A DNA stretch of 59,500 nt from the NCBI GenBank assembly GCA_023091735.1, contig JALKBU010000221.1, forward strand, positions 1-59,500, written 5' to 3'. Below the pieces are notes generated by a model. That model made no database searches, was not told where the DNA came from, and saw only the letters and a program-made list of their open reading frames with translations. Positions 18,599 through 27,970 of this stretch are shown in pieces. Position 1 is the stretch's first letter. Each line of letters starts with the position of its first letter. The translations under genes were made by a program, and so were the position numbers. This stretch comes from Trichomonas tenax. Lineage: Eukaryota; Parabasalia; Trichomonadida; Trichomonadidae.

Positions 18599-18673
18599 GG
18601 TTTAGTTGTCTCATAGCATGACAAACAAATAGGCTATGCACATTGGTTCGTCATGGTATGAGATAACTAAAAC
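18599..18673. repeat. Inverted repeat (hairpin 7 of the cluster)
   Basis: The arms 18599-18630 and 18642-18673 pair at about 27 of 32 positions around an 11-base loop (core CTCATAGCATGAC against GTCATGGTATGAG). Confidence 0.75.
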
Positions 18674-18701
18674 AATCTGCGATTTATAATTATTCGTTTT
18701 T

Positions 18702-18799
18702 AAATACCATCAAAAATGATCAATTTCTAGCACGAATTCTCCAGGAATTAGCTTTTCTGGAGAATTCGTGCTAGAAATTAATCATTTTTGATGGTATTT
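18702..18799. repeat. Near-perfect 43-bp hairpin (hairpin 8 of the cluster)
   Basis: The arms 18702-18744 and 18757-18799 are reverse complements at 42 of 43 positions, with a 12-base loop (GAATTAGCTTTT). The single difference (C against T) keeps a G-U pair possible. This is the cleanest stem in the window. Confidence 0.9.
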
Positions 18800-18809
18800 A
18801 TATTTTTGG

Positions 18810-19110
18810 ATAAATTATCGACTTCAGGCACTAATAAACACGAAAATTACATCAACAGTATACAAGTATTCGATGCTTACCATATCAAAGGAAATATAGT
18901 GTTGATGTATATTTCAAGATCAAACATCATTGAAAATGACGCGCTTATTGGCCATTTTCTGGAACATATTGATGTTCTAGATGATGTGGCCAAGAAGTCC
19001 GTCATTTTCAATGATATTTGATTCTTTGGATTATAATCTATGCTTTCTAAGCCACTTTGCAGCATTTTATTGATTAGAATATGAATAAATAATCAACAGA
19101 GATACTGCAA
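18810..19110 (+). repeat. Dispersed gene-derived repeat, copy B
   Basis: The sequence and one translated frame match the segment at 28125-28365. The plus strand reads YISRSNIIENDALIGHFL, then VLDD, KK, VIFND, against YISRAKIIEKDVLHAHFL, VLDE, KK, VIFNY in the other copy. It has no start codon of its own and ends in stops, so it is a gene remnant. The 3' part (19036-19110) is also shared with 16321-16410. Confidence 0.65.
18926..19015. repeat. 90-bp palindrome coding alike on both strands
   Basis: The outer arms ATCATTGAAAATGAC (18926-18940) and GTCATTTTCAATGAT (19001-19015) are perfect. TGGCCA at 18949 and 18987 and GAACAT/ATGTTC at 18962/18972 pair inside. Both strands therefore translate to related peptides starting NIIEND and ending VIFND. 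It lies in the gene-derived repeat. Confidence 0.75.
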
Positions 19111-21180
19111 GCTTTAAATTCTCTGAAAAATGACCGAATCACGTGATTTCGCCTTATTTTGACAAAAACATCTATGTTTCAATCCATTTTATCCTTTTAC
19201 ATACATAGAAGAATAATATGGAATGGAAGACAATTGTTTATAGTCGTTTTAAATGAGTTTGATAATATTGAATAGAATTTTTACATTTTTAGTGGTAAAA
19301 AGACAGTATACAGCGTGTATGCATAAATAACGCACTACACAATATGATCTATAACATTAATATGGAAATAATCATTTTTAAAAACTTAATAAAAATGATT
19401 AATTCTTCGTTTGTTGATTCGGAAACATATATTAAAATATGAACATATACTGAAAACACAATTTTGCATTTTTGACATTTTGACAAAATTACTTTACTTT
19501 ATACTATCAAAAATATTTATCATAAGAAGTTTTGTTATTTACACCGTTTCTGATAGATTGCTCTGCATAGAAAGAACATATATGAGTAGTAAATAATATA
19601 TACCAAACATAATCAAGATTTATTGAGTTTTGCTTGCATCGGGTATTTTATATCAATAGAAATACACAAAATTGCATTGCCTATTATTTAAATGCTCTGT
19701 GGAAACAGTATAACATCTTAAACACACAGAATGTCTATATTTCTTTTGTTTGCTTAAGGACGTGTTTTTGACATTGTACAGAACCAATAAATATGATTCT
19801 ATTCATTTAGCATAAAGTATAGTGTGGAGAATATGTTTCATGATATATAATGTCAGATAGGTATTAATCAAATCCCAATTAATCGGCGAAAAAATCAGGA
19901 TTAACATGCGCATCACCGTCACTTTTCAATCAAAAAGAATGCACATTCTACAGTGATAGAAAAAGTATTTAGGCTCAAAATTTATATACAATCATTAAAA
20001 TATCATGAGAAATAGTTATGAAGTGAAACATACACAATATAACACATAAAAATCATTAATCACATTTTGTTTCCACTAATTTTTGAAAAAAGACTCATTA
20101 CAATCACAAAACCTACATAAAATCATATTATAGCACCAGCCACATTATCAAATAAACGAGGATATTGAATTTGAATAGAATTGTTTTCAATTTTCATTAA
20201 TATACTTCTAATAAACAATATATTATAGTATTACACTAATATATGCAATCACTAAACCATAATGCCTACTATGCGCACACTTGTTATCAAATATTCATCG
20301 CAATTGAAATGTCTTTTTCTCATAAAGTTCAATATTATCACAAAACACATTATAAATTTCATAATGAATTTATGCAGGATTGATTTATGAAATTATTCAC
20401 ATACATTCTTGATTAATGCAAATTTGATATTTATATACATATTAGATTCAATTAATTGCATGCTGCACAACACATATAAGCATATTCTATCGCATGGATG
20501 CCAATAAAATAAGAATATATTAAGTTTTACTCATTCATTTATAATTTTCTATAGTTTTATGACTTGTATACACCACAGATTGACAGAAGTGATCACTCAT
20601 GTATGCCAATAGCATTTACAACTGTATTTGTGAATATTGAAAATATTTGATATAAAAAATTATCGATAATAATGCTTTATTTATACAGAAGAGGCAAAAG
20701 CAAGGTAAGGCAAAACTAAGAAATGCATGTAAAATGATTAAAATTGCTTATAGACAAACTTCAGATCTCGCAGCATATTAAATATGAGAAATAACTGCAG
20801 AAAAAGATATTATTTTTCGATGGCATACACATTCGTGCCACATAAGATAGAGAAATGAACTTTAGGGCCAAAAAGAGTGTACGTTTATCAATTTTTGATA
20901 TTAAATATCGAGTATGATATTGAACAAATATCTCACCCTGGCTAAACACAAGCCAGTAATGAATAACATTATACTCATACTGTGTAAATGCAGGTTTTCA
21001 AAATTTCGAAATATTCTTATTCGAACATTGTTTCATATTTACTTGTGCATTTGGTATTCGATAATGCGTGCGTTATGGTTTAGATTGAATTTTGTGCTTA
21101 AACTACTTTTTCTCGAAGATATCTTATTCGTGGAATGTGATGTGTGAAACTGTTGCATGCAGTGTATGCAGGATGACTAT
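19111..21180. other. Gene-free AT-rich stretch of about 2 kb
   Basis: Only short chance frames (60-77 codons) occur, with no domain, RNA gene or clear repeat. A CGAATCACGTGATTTCG near-palindrome lies at about 19135. Confidence 0.5.
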
Positions 21181-21191
21181 AAAGTTACTGC

Positions 21192-21440
21192 CCATCATTT
21201 TATGTTATGTGAACTACCGCAGAAAATGATGGTGTAGCAAGTTACAATGAACTTACGTTTAAAAATAATTGTCGGCATCCCCCTACTTTAGACCTTGTCA
21301 GAACGGACCAAAACGATCATTTTCAATTCAAAATCGATGTAAAATAACCATTCTGACAAGAAAAATATACCCCAATATTTACATTTTACATGTCAGAATA
21401 AGTTCGAAAAATGTAAAGTGTCGGGTGTCACCTTTTCGAA
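21192..21440. repeat. Three short hairpins upstream of the TRAP-gamma gene
   Basis: CCATCATTTT/AAAATGATGG (21192-21201/21223-21232), CCTTGTCAGAACGG/CCATTCTGACAAG (21293-21306/21348-21360, one mismatch in the paired 13) and TTCGAAAA/TTTTCGAA (21403-21410/21433-21440). A TTTTACATGTCAGAA promoter-type motif lies between the last two. Confidence 0.55.
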
Positions 21441-21536
21441 AATGAAGTGAAATTAGCAGTTAATCTATTCTAAACAATAAACAAAAAGCATATTTTCAAA
21501 GTTTTCATGCTCCCGAAATTTGACACAAATTGATAA

Positions 21537-21980
21537 ATGTCCAATCCTGGCCACGAGACTGAGGAGCAGCAGATGGAATTCCTGAGAACCTCCCAGGTCA
21601 AGAAATCCGATTCAAGAGGTTTCCAGTTGAAGTACATTCCATTTGGTCTTGCTTCTTCCTGCCTTACAATTTTATTATATCTCACCGTCGGTGGCTGCAA
21701 CCTCCTTACAGATAAGATTTACCTCGCTGTCTCCTATGCAATCGGTGTTATCTGCCTCTCTTTCGCCTACGGAAATGTTGCCAAATGGTGCCGTCAGCAG
21801 AAGAAGATGACCGGATCTCCACTTTTCTTCTCTCTTTTCTACAACAACGCTTTCTACATTTTCTTGCTTGTTTTCTGCGCTAGCATTCTCTTCCCAGGTC
21901 TCAAGCCAGCTTATGGTCTCATTTTAACACAGATCATTTCTGTCGGCCTTCCAGCTTGGCTCTCTTCCCTCCAAATCTAA
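21537..21980 (+). CDS. SSR3: Translocon-associated protein gamma subunit (TRAP-gamma/SSR3)
   Basis: The 147-residue protein has four hydrophobic segments (about 33-52, 58-78, 98-118, 122-142). The hallmark SFAYGNVAKWCR and FSLFYNNAFYIFLLVF match the SSR3 AFAYKNVKF and FSIFYNNTLFLVVVI motifs, with the membrane topology of the family. It is shorter than the animal protein (about 185) because the charged cytosolic loop between the second and third helices is reduced to about ten residues. TRAP associates with Sec61 during protein translocation into the ER. Codon use is C-rich at third positions (TCC, ATC, CTC), unlike the neighbours, which suggests strong expression. The start at 21537 is the only upstream ATG. 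Confidence 0.87.
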   Translation: MSNPGHETEEQQMEFLRTSQVKKSDSRGFQLKYIPFGLASSCLTILLYLTVGGCNLLTDKIYLAVSYAIGVICLSFAYGNVAKWCRQQKKMTGSPLFFSLFYNNAFYIFLLVFCASILFPGLKPAYGLILTQIISVGLPAWLSSLQI

Positions 21981-22253
21981 ACATAACCCTTATATAAAAT
22001 TTTCAGAATATTATTCATTTTTCATACGAAATCCCACAAAGAAGCCAAATACAAACGAAACAGCTTCAACTGATCTCATGAGTTAGAAACATCGATACTA
22101 GTTGCTTGGCTATAAAGATTTAAAAACAAAATAAAAAACAATGACAAATGAAAAATCACGTCTAGGCAATTGAGTCATAAAATAAGCGTTAACTATGCGT
22201 TGCCTGTTAACTTAATTATGCCTGATTTCAATATATTGCAAAATAATATCAAA

Positions 22254-23342
22254 TCAATAATCATGGAACTCTTTCGACCAATCACTCGTTTTTCTGAGAT
22301 AGAGACCTGAGTCATTACCATCTGACCAGGAATCTTTATTAAACTCATAACTTTCTCTATTTAATGCAGGTTCTATGTGGGTGCCTTCGATCCAGTTATT
22401 AAATGAGTTAACGATAATAATATCTGGATCTATTTGAATAGCTTTCTTCCACATTTCATCGTAATAAACGCCTCCATTACGATTAACATTGTGGTAGTGA
22501 TTCCAATCATTAGAAAGCTTGTCATCATAGCCAGGACCCACTGCAATCATTAGTCCTATACCTCTTTCTCTGCATGAGCGTAGAATATAAGGCCATTGTT
22601 CAGGTTTGGAAGCAGAATTTGCATTATTTATAGCATACGTGAAAACAGAACTAAAACCATCTTCATTGAGAACGCCAATATGATTTATGCTTTCTATAGT
22701 GCTGACGAAGTAACAATCATATTCTGTTCCTTGAGTTTTCTCGATTAATTTATAAATATCTTTTGTTTTGTATGCCTCATATATTACAACGACTGGCTTA
22801 TCGTCTATTTTCAGTAGCGATTGATGATAGCCAAAATTATCTATGTAATATTTAACTTCTTCGTAATATGAACTATAATTTGCATTCTCAAATGATTGGA
22901 ACTGTATGCCAACTTTCATATCGTATTGAACTGCATTTTTGAACAATTGACGAAGAGTTCTCTTCTCGAATTTTGCGAGTTCTTGTACTCCGTGTAAAAG
23001 AACTATTACAGCATCAATACCGGCATTTTTCAGCATTAAAAAGTGATTGTTAATGATTGATTCATCGTGTGATGAATAAATTCCAAGTTTTGGAAATGTT
23101 CGAATCGGTAATTTAAAAGGTGGTTCGTAATTTGTAATTTTTCTTGGTCCTGCGTTCATCCATCCATTATATGAACCGTCAGTTTCTTTATTTCCGAATC
23201 CAGGAAGATATAATGCCCAAACCATCTTATTTATCTCTTTTGGCTTAGTAAAACCTTCATCACGCAAATCTACAGAATCTGTTAGAAGAAACCATATGAA
23301 GAAAACTATCGAAATAGCAATATATTTGTAGAATTTTTTACG
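22254..23342 (-). CDS. GH99-like endo-alpha-mannosidase/mannanase, no visible ATG
   Basis: About 360 residues. The catalytic domain resembles glycoside hydrolase family 99 (Golgi endomannosidase MANEA and bacterial mannanases). It has a W-LYLPGFGN start, PKLGIYSSHDESIINNHFL (family: P-LG-YSS-D---I--H), a KPVVVIYEAY strand, and FNNWIEGTHIEP near the end. Where the family has NEWHEGTQIE with two key Glu residues, this protein has N-N-W-I-E. The second Glu is kept, but the first is Asn. Upstream of the catalytic domain, the frame stays open and encodes a signal anchor (RKKFYKY then about 17 hydrophobic residues), as expected for a type II Golgi enzyme. No in-frame ATG precedes the anchor back to a stop near 23390. 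The first internal ATG would remove the anchor. The gene may be inactive or mis-sequenced. Confidence 0.65.
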   Translation of the reverse strand, partial: RKKFYKYIAISIVFFIWFLLTDSVDLRDEGFTKPKEINKMVWALYLPGFGNKETDGSYNGWMNAGPRKITNYEPPFKLPIRTFPKLGIYSSHDESIINNHFLMLKNAGIDAVIVLLHGVQELAKFEKRTLRQLFKNAVQYDMKVGIQFQSFENANYSSYYEEVKYYIDNFGYHQSLLKIDDKPVVVIYEAYKTKDIYKLIEKTQGTEYDCYFVSTIESINHIGVLNEDGFSSVFTYAINNANSASKPEQWPYILRSCRERGIGLMIAVGPGYDDKLSNDWNHYHNVNRNGGVYYDEMWKKAIQIDPDIIIVNSFNNWIEGTHIEPALNRESYEFNKDSWSDGNDSGLYLRKTSDWSKEFHDY

Positions 23343-23362
23343 AAGAATTTGGAAAAATACCC

Positions 23363-23389
23363 AAAAGTGACAATAAAGGTGACAAAATG
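23363..23389. promoter_or_regulatory. Shared promoter with tandem GTGACA boxes
   Basis: AAAAGTGACAATAAAG followed by GTGACAAAATG; the final ATG is the LRR gene start. On the other strand, TGTCACTTTT lies about 20 bases before the anchor-coding part of the GH99-like gene. That also fits an initiator of the TCACTTTT type. Confidence 0.5.
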
Positions 23390-24445
23390 TTTATATTTCA
23401 ACTTTTCGCTTTAATTTCAAGCTCAAAACGCGGAAACCAGCCAACATACGAAGTTGAGAACTTCGTTCTTAAAAGCGTTCAAGCTAAAATCGATAGATTC
23501 GAAGTTCCTGCGAATATTAAAATGATTGCGCTTGGAGCTTTCAGCAATTCATCTACTACACTTTCATCGATTGATTTTTCTAATTGTATTTATTTATCGA
23601 AGATTTCAAGATACGCATTCGCTAACTGTTCGAAATTAACAGAATTAAATTTGCGACCTTGCACGAATTTGTGGATTATATGCGAAGATGCTTTTGCAAG
23701 ATCAGGAATCAAAGTTGTTTACTTCCCAGAATCGCTCATGACAATTGAAGATAGAGCATTTCTCAACACAAGAATCAATTGCTTATCGATTCCTGATAAT
23801 GTAATATCGATAGGAGCTGCAGCATTCAAAGATACACCTATTTCGATCATTAACATTTCTGTAACATCAAAATTAACATCAATTCAACCAGAAGCATTTA
23901 TGAACACAGTGATTACGCAATTCTACATTCCTAAAGGACTTGCACTCATCAGTACGCTTGCTTTTAAGAACACACATATAACAAACTTTACGGTTGATCC
24001 TAATAATCGTTATATTACTTACAAGGACGTATTGTACAATAAAAATCAGACTCAAGTTGTTGCAGCACTACCATCAGTTCCGAAATCAATCATTCTTCCT
24101 CAAACAGTAGAAGAAATCTGCGCATCCGCATTCGAATATTCTGAAGTTGAGGAAATAGAGCTTTCTAATGCCAAAATCATTAATAACAGAGCGTTTTATT
24201 ACTCCTCATTAAAGAGTGTTGTAATTCCTGCAACTGTTCGTATTATTGGTGTTTCTGCTTTCGAGAATTGCAAAAATTTATTGACGCTTAACTTGAGGAG
24301 TACGGATGTAATCATTGGTGCTAATGCATTCAAGCATACAGCTTTGTCTTGTGATGTTTTGATTCCAGTTCCTTTGATTCAAAATGCTATTGAAGAAGGC
24401 ATTCCAGAAAAGTCATTCTTAAGCTGCAAGAAGAAAGATAAATAA
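23387..24445 (+). CDS. BspA-like leucine-rich repeat protein, probably secreted
   Basis: The 352-residue protein starts with a short hydrophobic stretch (MFIFQLFALIS) that could act as a signal peptide. It then has about eleven TpLRR/LRR_5 repeats of 22-24 residues with the pattern AF--C--L--I-IP--V--IG--AF (for example INCLSIPDNVISIGAAAF). This is the BspA-like family, greatly expanded in trichomonads, where members bind host or bacterial surfaces. There is no C-terminal membrane helix (end: LSCKKKDK), so this one is soluble or secreted. A non-repeat insert near 205-225 (NRYITYKDVLYNKNQTQVVA) is a standard island in the family. Confidence 0.88.
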   Translation: MFIFQLFALISSSKRGNQPTYEVENFVLKSVQAKIDRFEVPANIKMIALGAFSNSSTTLSSIDFSNCIYLSKISRYAFANCSKLTELNLRPCTNLWIICEDAFARSGIKVVYFPESLMTIEDRAFLNTRINCLSIPDNVISIGAAAFKDTPISIINISVTSKLTSIQPEAFMNTVITQFYIPKGLALISTLAFKNTHITNFTVDPNNRYITYKDVLYNKNQTQVVAALPSVPKSIILPQTVEEICASAFEYSEVEEIELSNAKIINNRAFYYSSLKSVVIPATVRIIGVSAFENCKNLLTLNLRSTDVIIGANAFKHTALSCDVLIPVPLIQNAIEEGIPEKSFLSCKKKDK

Positions 24446-24520
24446 AATAATATTTGTATGTTGTGAAAATAAAATGTTTTATAATTTAAAAAATACGAGA
24501 GTTCATAATCCAACAATGGT

Positions 24521-25012
24521 TTAATCATTCTTCTCATACTCTGGAATTGGATTTGTAATCCAAATATAAATCATGATCAGAGAAATGAACATTCCAGCGA
24601 ACAAGGCCATGAACTTTCTTCCAATAGTCCAAAAAATCTTTGGCTCGCCTTGTCCGTCAAAATGGAATTCAATATATGTTTCGTAGTCGTAGTTTTTAAC
24701 ACCAAAGTTCATGAAACCGTAGTCATTATATACCTGAACTTGTATCCTATTAATTTTATTCGCTTTAGCTTCCATAACGAAGATATCATCTTCATCTGGG
24801 CAATCGGATGATCTAGCTTGATAAACAGTGACATCATGTGTTGGTTTGAGGACTAAGAATATCTGTCTAGTATTTGTTTTTGAATTTGAAGTCATAAAAT
24901 AGTACCACTCGTTAGGTTTGATTGTGGTGTTGATTTCCTGGTTGAAAAAGTACTGTGTCCCCAGTGGGCATTGAATCATCGATGTGATCGCTTGCATAAA
25001 AATAGCAAGCAT
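24521..25012 (-). CDS. Small single-pass membrane protein, unassigned
   Basis: The 163-residue protein has a cleavable signal-like N-terminus (MLAIFMQAITSMIQC) and a beta-strand-rich lumenal or extracellular region (20-125) with two to three Cys. One transmembrane helix follows (about 133-153, MALFAGMFISLIMIYIWI) and a short acidic cytosolic tail (EYEKND). I do not recognise the family. The architecture would suit a p24-like or receptor-like secretory protein, but the coiled coil of p24 is missing. It is convergent with the LRR gene. Confidence 0.6.
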   Translation of the reverse strand: MLAIFMQAITSMIQCPLGTQYFFNQEINTTIKPNEWYYFMTSNSKTNTRQIFLVLKPTHDVTVYQARSSDCPDEDDIFVMEAKANKINRIQVQVYNDYGFMNFGVKNYDYETYIEFHFDGQGEPKIFWTIGRKFMALFAGMFISLIMIYIWITNPIPEYEKND

Positions 25013-25308
25013 ATCAATTTACAAATGTCACGTTTTGATGAAAGACTCACTTTTTTGTAATGTGTCAAAAAATAAAAATTCTTGACACACTACAATGTCA
25101 GAAATTTTCAAGTAAATGCTGTAAATCAAAACTAAAACACCGAACAAATTTAGATTTATTACAGTGTTGCTAAGGACCCATGGATGCTATGCTAAGAATT
25201 TTTAATCAAAATTCAGAATATTCTTCTGTGTATTTCAATATGTGCATGTTGAGAAAAATAATATATTAGAAAAATTCTATTATATCTGTTGAATTAAATA
25301 CAATTGTT

Positions 25309-25803
25309 TTATTGTGTGGCTTTAGCTCCTGGCATGCTATATATATATGCATCACCGACTTTGAGGGCTTTATAGTATCCTGGTAAGAACTCCTTCTGTG
25401 TGAAACCGAATTTCGTGTAGAATTTCATTGCTGCTTCATTGCTAGATAAAACATGAAGATAAATTTCATCAACATCCTTATTTGTTTCGATAACATGCTT
25501 GAAGAGTTCACTTGCAATGCCACGACGCTGGAATGTGTGTAATACGCCGATTGTCATTAAATATAATTTGTGAATGTTGGTGTTATTTTCGTCTTCTTCA
25601 ATACGCCAGCAGATCTCTCCGATTGGAAGATCGTCGTTGAGATAAACAAGTAATCCGTGTGCTATTTTTCCCTCTTCGAACATTTTGTAAATATGCTTTC
25701 CGTAGTGGACAGGAAGTGTATCGCGGTGAATGCGGCGAAGAAGTCCTATGTTTGATTTGTCGACTTTGACATAGCTGAGTTTGAACGGTTGATTTTCGCT
25801 CAT
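25309..25803 (-). CDS. NAA50: N-alpha-acetyltransferase, NAA50-like (GNAT)
   Basis: The 164-residue GNAT protein has the acetyl-CoA loop QRRGIASEL (Q/R-x-x-G-x-A) preceded by LYLMTIGVLHTFQ, followed by IYLHVLSSNEAAMKFYTKFGF and a GYYKAL-V-DAYIY end. These correspond closely to NAA50 (LYIMTLGCLAPYRRLGIG, YLHVQISNESAIDFYRKFGF, KNYYKRIEPADAHV). The RIHRDTLPVHYGKHIYK segment matches the substrate-binding LNQVIFPVSYNDKFYK loop. NAA50 acetylates Met-starting N-termini, usually with the NatA complex at ribosomes. The frame has an ATG further upstream (25860), but MSENQ at 25803 gives the usual length. Confidence 0.85.
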   Translation of the reverse strand: MSENQPFKLSYVKVDKSNIGLLRRIHRDTLPVHYGKHIYKMFEEGKIAHGLLVYLNDDLPIGEICWRIEEDENNTNIHKLYLMTIGVLHTFQRRGIASELFKHVIETNKDVDEIYLHVLSSNEAAMKFYTKFGFTQKEFLPGYYKALKVGDAYIYSMPGAKATQ

Positions 25804-26484
25804 AATTTTTTTTGCTCGACCAAAAAAATTAATTTGAGGTTTGTTATGAAAATAAATCATAAATTGAGCTTTAAAACTAAAATGCGTCCAAAATCATGAA
25901 TTATAACAAACATTTGAAAAATAATTTTTCATTTTAATGAACCTTTGATCAAATAAGCAATGAGAATATAAATCCCTCACTTGGATGAATGAAATGCCGA
26001 CTTCTCAGCAAACATATAATCAATTAAGTTGAATTTCAATCGAATTAATGGTGTGTGTTAAATTTTCAACAGAATAATGAATATCCTCATAAGAGTAAAA
26101 GGTTATTTAAGAATCCATGTTTCAACTTCATCTTTTAGAACCTTCATGATTATTTCATTGTATAATGAAATTTCAACATTGATTAGTTGTCTCTTCCAAT
26201 TCCTTTGTTGTGAAAATCTTTCTGGATGGTCTAGAATAGCATTTTATTTTCAGAAATGCTCTGATTCGCTATAAATGCTTGTTGAAACTATATCTTACCC
26301 TGCATAAAGAGTGTTGATGTATTGGATAATGCGCGGAATCTGTTTAATCTCATTTTATTTTCCTACTTTGATTTGAAGTTTATCAAATAAAAATGAACAA
26401 CTTGAAAGCTTATTTAATTAGATTACTGAGCAATCTGAGGCAGTATAAAGAGGAAGCAAAAGGATTGAAGGAAATAAACACATT
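25804..26484. other. Intergenic AT-rich spacer
   Basis: About 680 bases with no domain-bearing frame; a 65-codon frame at 26077-26274 has no coding character I trust. No repeat or RNA gene was recognised. Confidence 0.5.
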
Positions 26485-27780
26485 TTAATCATATTTCTTA
26501 AAGTTGTTTGTGGTAGAACGCTTATATATAAAGAATATAAGATACGCAATAATTTCTACTGCAGAAATGATCATCAATATCATGATCTTTGGTCCATCAT
26601 CGATTTGGTCAACCTCAGAGTCCAAACCTTGTTGAACTTTGCCTAAATCAATCTTTGCCAAGTTCATCTCTTTTGCCAATGCGAAGACTTCATTTTTGAT
26701 CTTCTCAAGTGTCTGCTTTTCTTCAATGGCAATCTCGAGAAGCTGAGAACGAAGAGAAGACCACAATTCATCAATATCCTGTTGTGTTTCTGTATAGCGG
26801 TTTGCTGCTAATTCTATTTGAGATAGAGCTCTGTTGACACTTGTTTCAACACCATCAGAAATGAAGCGTTCGAGATGATCAAGAGTGATTGTTTCAAGTC
26901 CACGATTATAAGCTTCGTTGATGATTTTAATAGCATCATGAAGATCTGTTTTAGTTTCTCCATCAAGTTTTTGCTCATTATCATTTGACTCCTTTGAATA
27001 ATTTGCCATTTTTGGCATATTCACTCTCCTCTTCCTTTTCATTTCTCTTCTTGCCTGTTTAGCGTTTTCTATGTACTTTCTGTTGGCCGTTGAATAATCG
27101 AACGTGGCGTTTGGATGATCAAGTGATGACATTGGATAGATTCTGAATGCAACAAAGTCATTATTATCAGATTTTGTGCTTGTCACTGCAGATATTGAGA
27201 AATATCCGTATTCTGGTATATCGTTATCGTTTTCGTTGACAAGTTTTTGTGTTTTTCCGTCTTTTACTGCGTCGATTGTTATTTCTCCGCGTCTACGAGA
27301 TATTTGGAGGCGCAATGGCTTTCTATCCTCTCCGCGGACATTGACTTTGCCGATTGGCTTCAATGTCTTCAAAGAAAGCTCAGATCCATTATTTTTCGCG
27401 AAATAAACTTGCGATAAGCCCTCAGAATCAGTAGATGTCGTATTAATCCATATAGAGAAGCCAGTAAAATTCAGTGAGAATGCTGGACAAACTTCTTCTG
27501 TAAAGAAAACCCAAATTCCGTGACCTGGATCGTCGCTTCCATGTGCTGTAACTTCAGCTTCCGCTGTCCATTCCTTGAAAAGTGTCGGAATTCGTTGGCA
27601 AATTCCTCCAAAACTTGAAGGAACATTACTTGTTAATCTGATTCCCGTCTTTAGAACGCTCGCGGTGCCTCTAATCGTCCAATTTCCGACCTCACTTACT
27701 TCTGTGAGGTGAAATGGTGGAACCAAATTGTAATATGACTGCACCATTTGGGAGGAATGAAGTAATAACAGAGATATCAT
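26485..27780 (-). CDS. L-type (legume-like) lectin, ERGIC-53/VIP36-related cargo receptor
   Basis: The 431-residue type I membrane protein has a signal peptide (about 1-18) and an L-type lectin domain (about 20-240). The domain shows the expected elements: W-I-G-A at the start, LTSNVPSSFGGICQRIP, WTAEAEVTAHG and GHGIWVFFTEE, then FTGFSIWINT and a PEYGYFSISAVT strand near the end. A basic linker, a coiled coil (about 310-395), a transmembrane helix (about 402-420) and a short tail ending KKYD follow. The tail is not a clean KKxx signal. ERGIC-53/VIP36 lectins carry high-mannose glycoproteins between ER and Golgi. The start at 27780 is preceded directly by AAAGTGACAAAA, the local promoter box; the longer ATG at 27864 is not needed. 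Confidence 0.85.
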   Translation of the reverse strand: MISLLLLHSSQMVQSYYNLVPPFHLTEVSEVGNWTIRGTASVLKTGIRLTSNVPSSFGGICQRIPTLFKEWTAEAEVTAHGSDDPGHGIWVFFTEEVCPAFSLNFTGFSIWINTTSTDSEGLSQVYFAKNNGSELSLKTLKPIGKVNVRGEDRKPLRLQISRRRGEITIDAVKDGKTQKLVNENDNDIPEYGYFSISAVTSTKSDNNDFVAFRIYPMSSLDHPNATFDYSTANRKYIENAKQARREMKRKRRVNMPKMANYSKESNDNEQKLDGETKTDLHDAIKIINEAYNRGLETITLDHLERFISDGVETSVNRALSQIELAANRYTETQQDIDELWSSLRSQLLEIAIEEKQTLEKIKNEVFALAKEMNLAKIDLGKVQQGLDSEVDQIDDGPKIMILMIISAVEIIAYLIFFIYKRSTTNNFKKYD

Positions 27781-27970
27781 TTTTGTCACTTTTGGTAATC
27801 GCGTCAATTTGCCAATATTGAATTTTTTATGACATTTTATTTTACGTGCTATTTTACATGGCAAATTTTTCCTGAAATCGAAAATGCAATATACAGGTTG
27901 ATAAAATGTTGCAAGTACTTTCTTGTAACAATGGCTGAGAAGGGGAATTTGATCGATTGTATATTATAAT

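Noticed and set aside
18788..19021. 77-codon frame as an intact small gene
   Set aside because: It begins in the arm of the hairpin at 18757-18799 and is homologous to a copy with an internal stop at 28.2 kb. It is a repeat remnant.
14957..21536. tRNA, 5S rRNA or snRNA genes in the desert
   Set aside because: I looked for the tRNA B-box (GGTTCGAATCC-like) and common snRNA words on both strands and saw none. The hairpins do not form cloverleafs.
23268..23342. Intron hiding the GH99 start codon
   Set aside because: The segment translates into a good signal anchor in frame, and there is no trichomonad-type GTATGT...ACTAACACACAG intron pattern.
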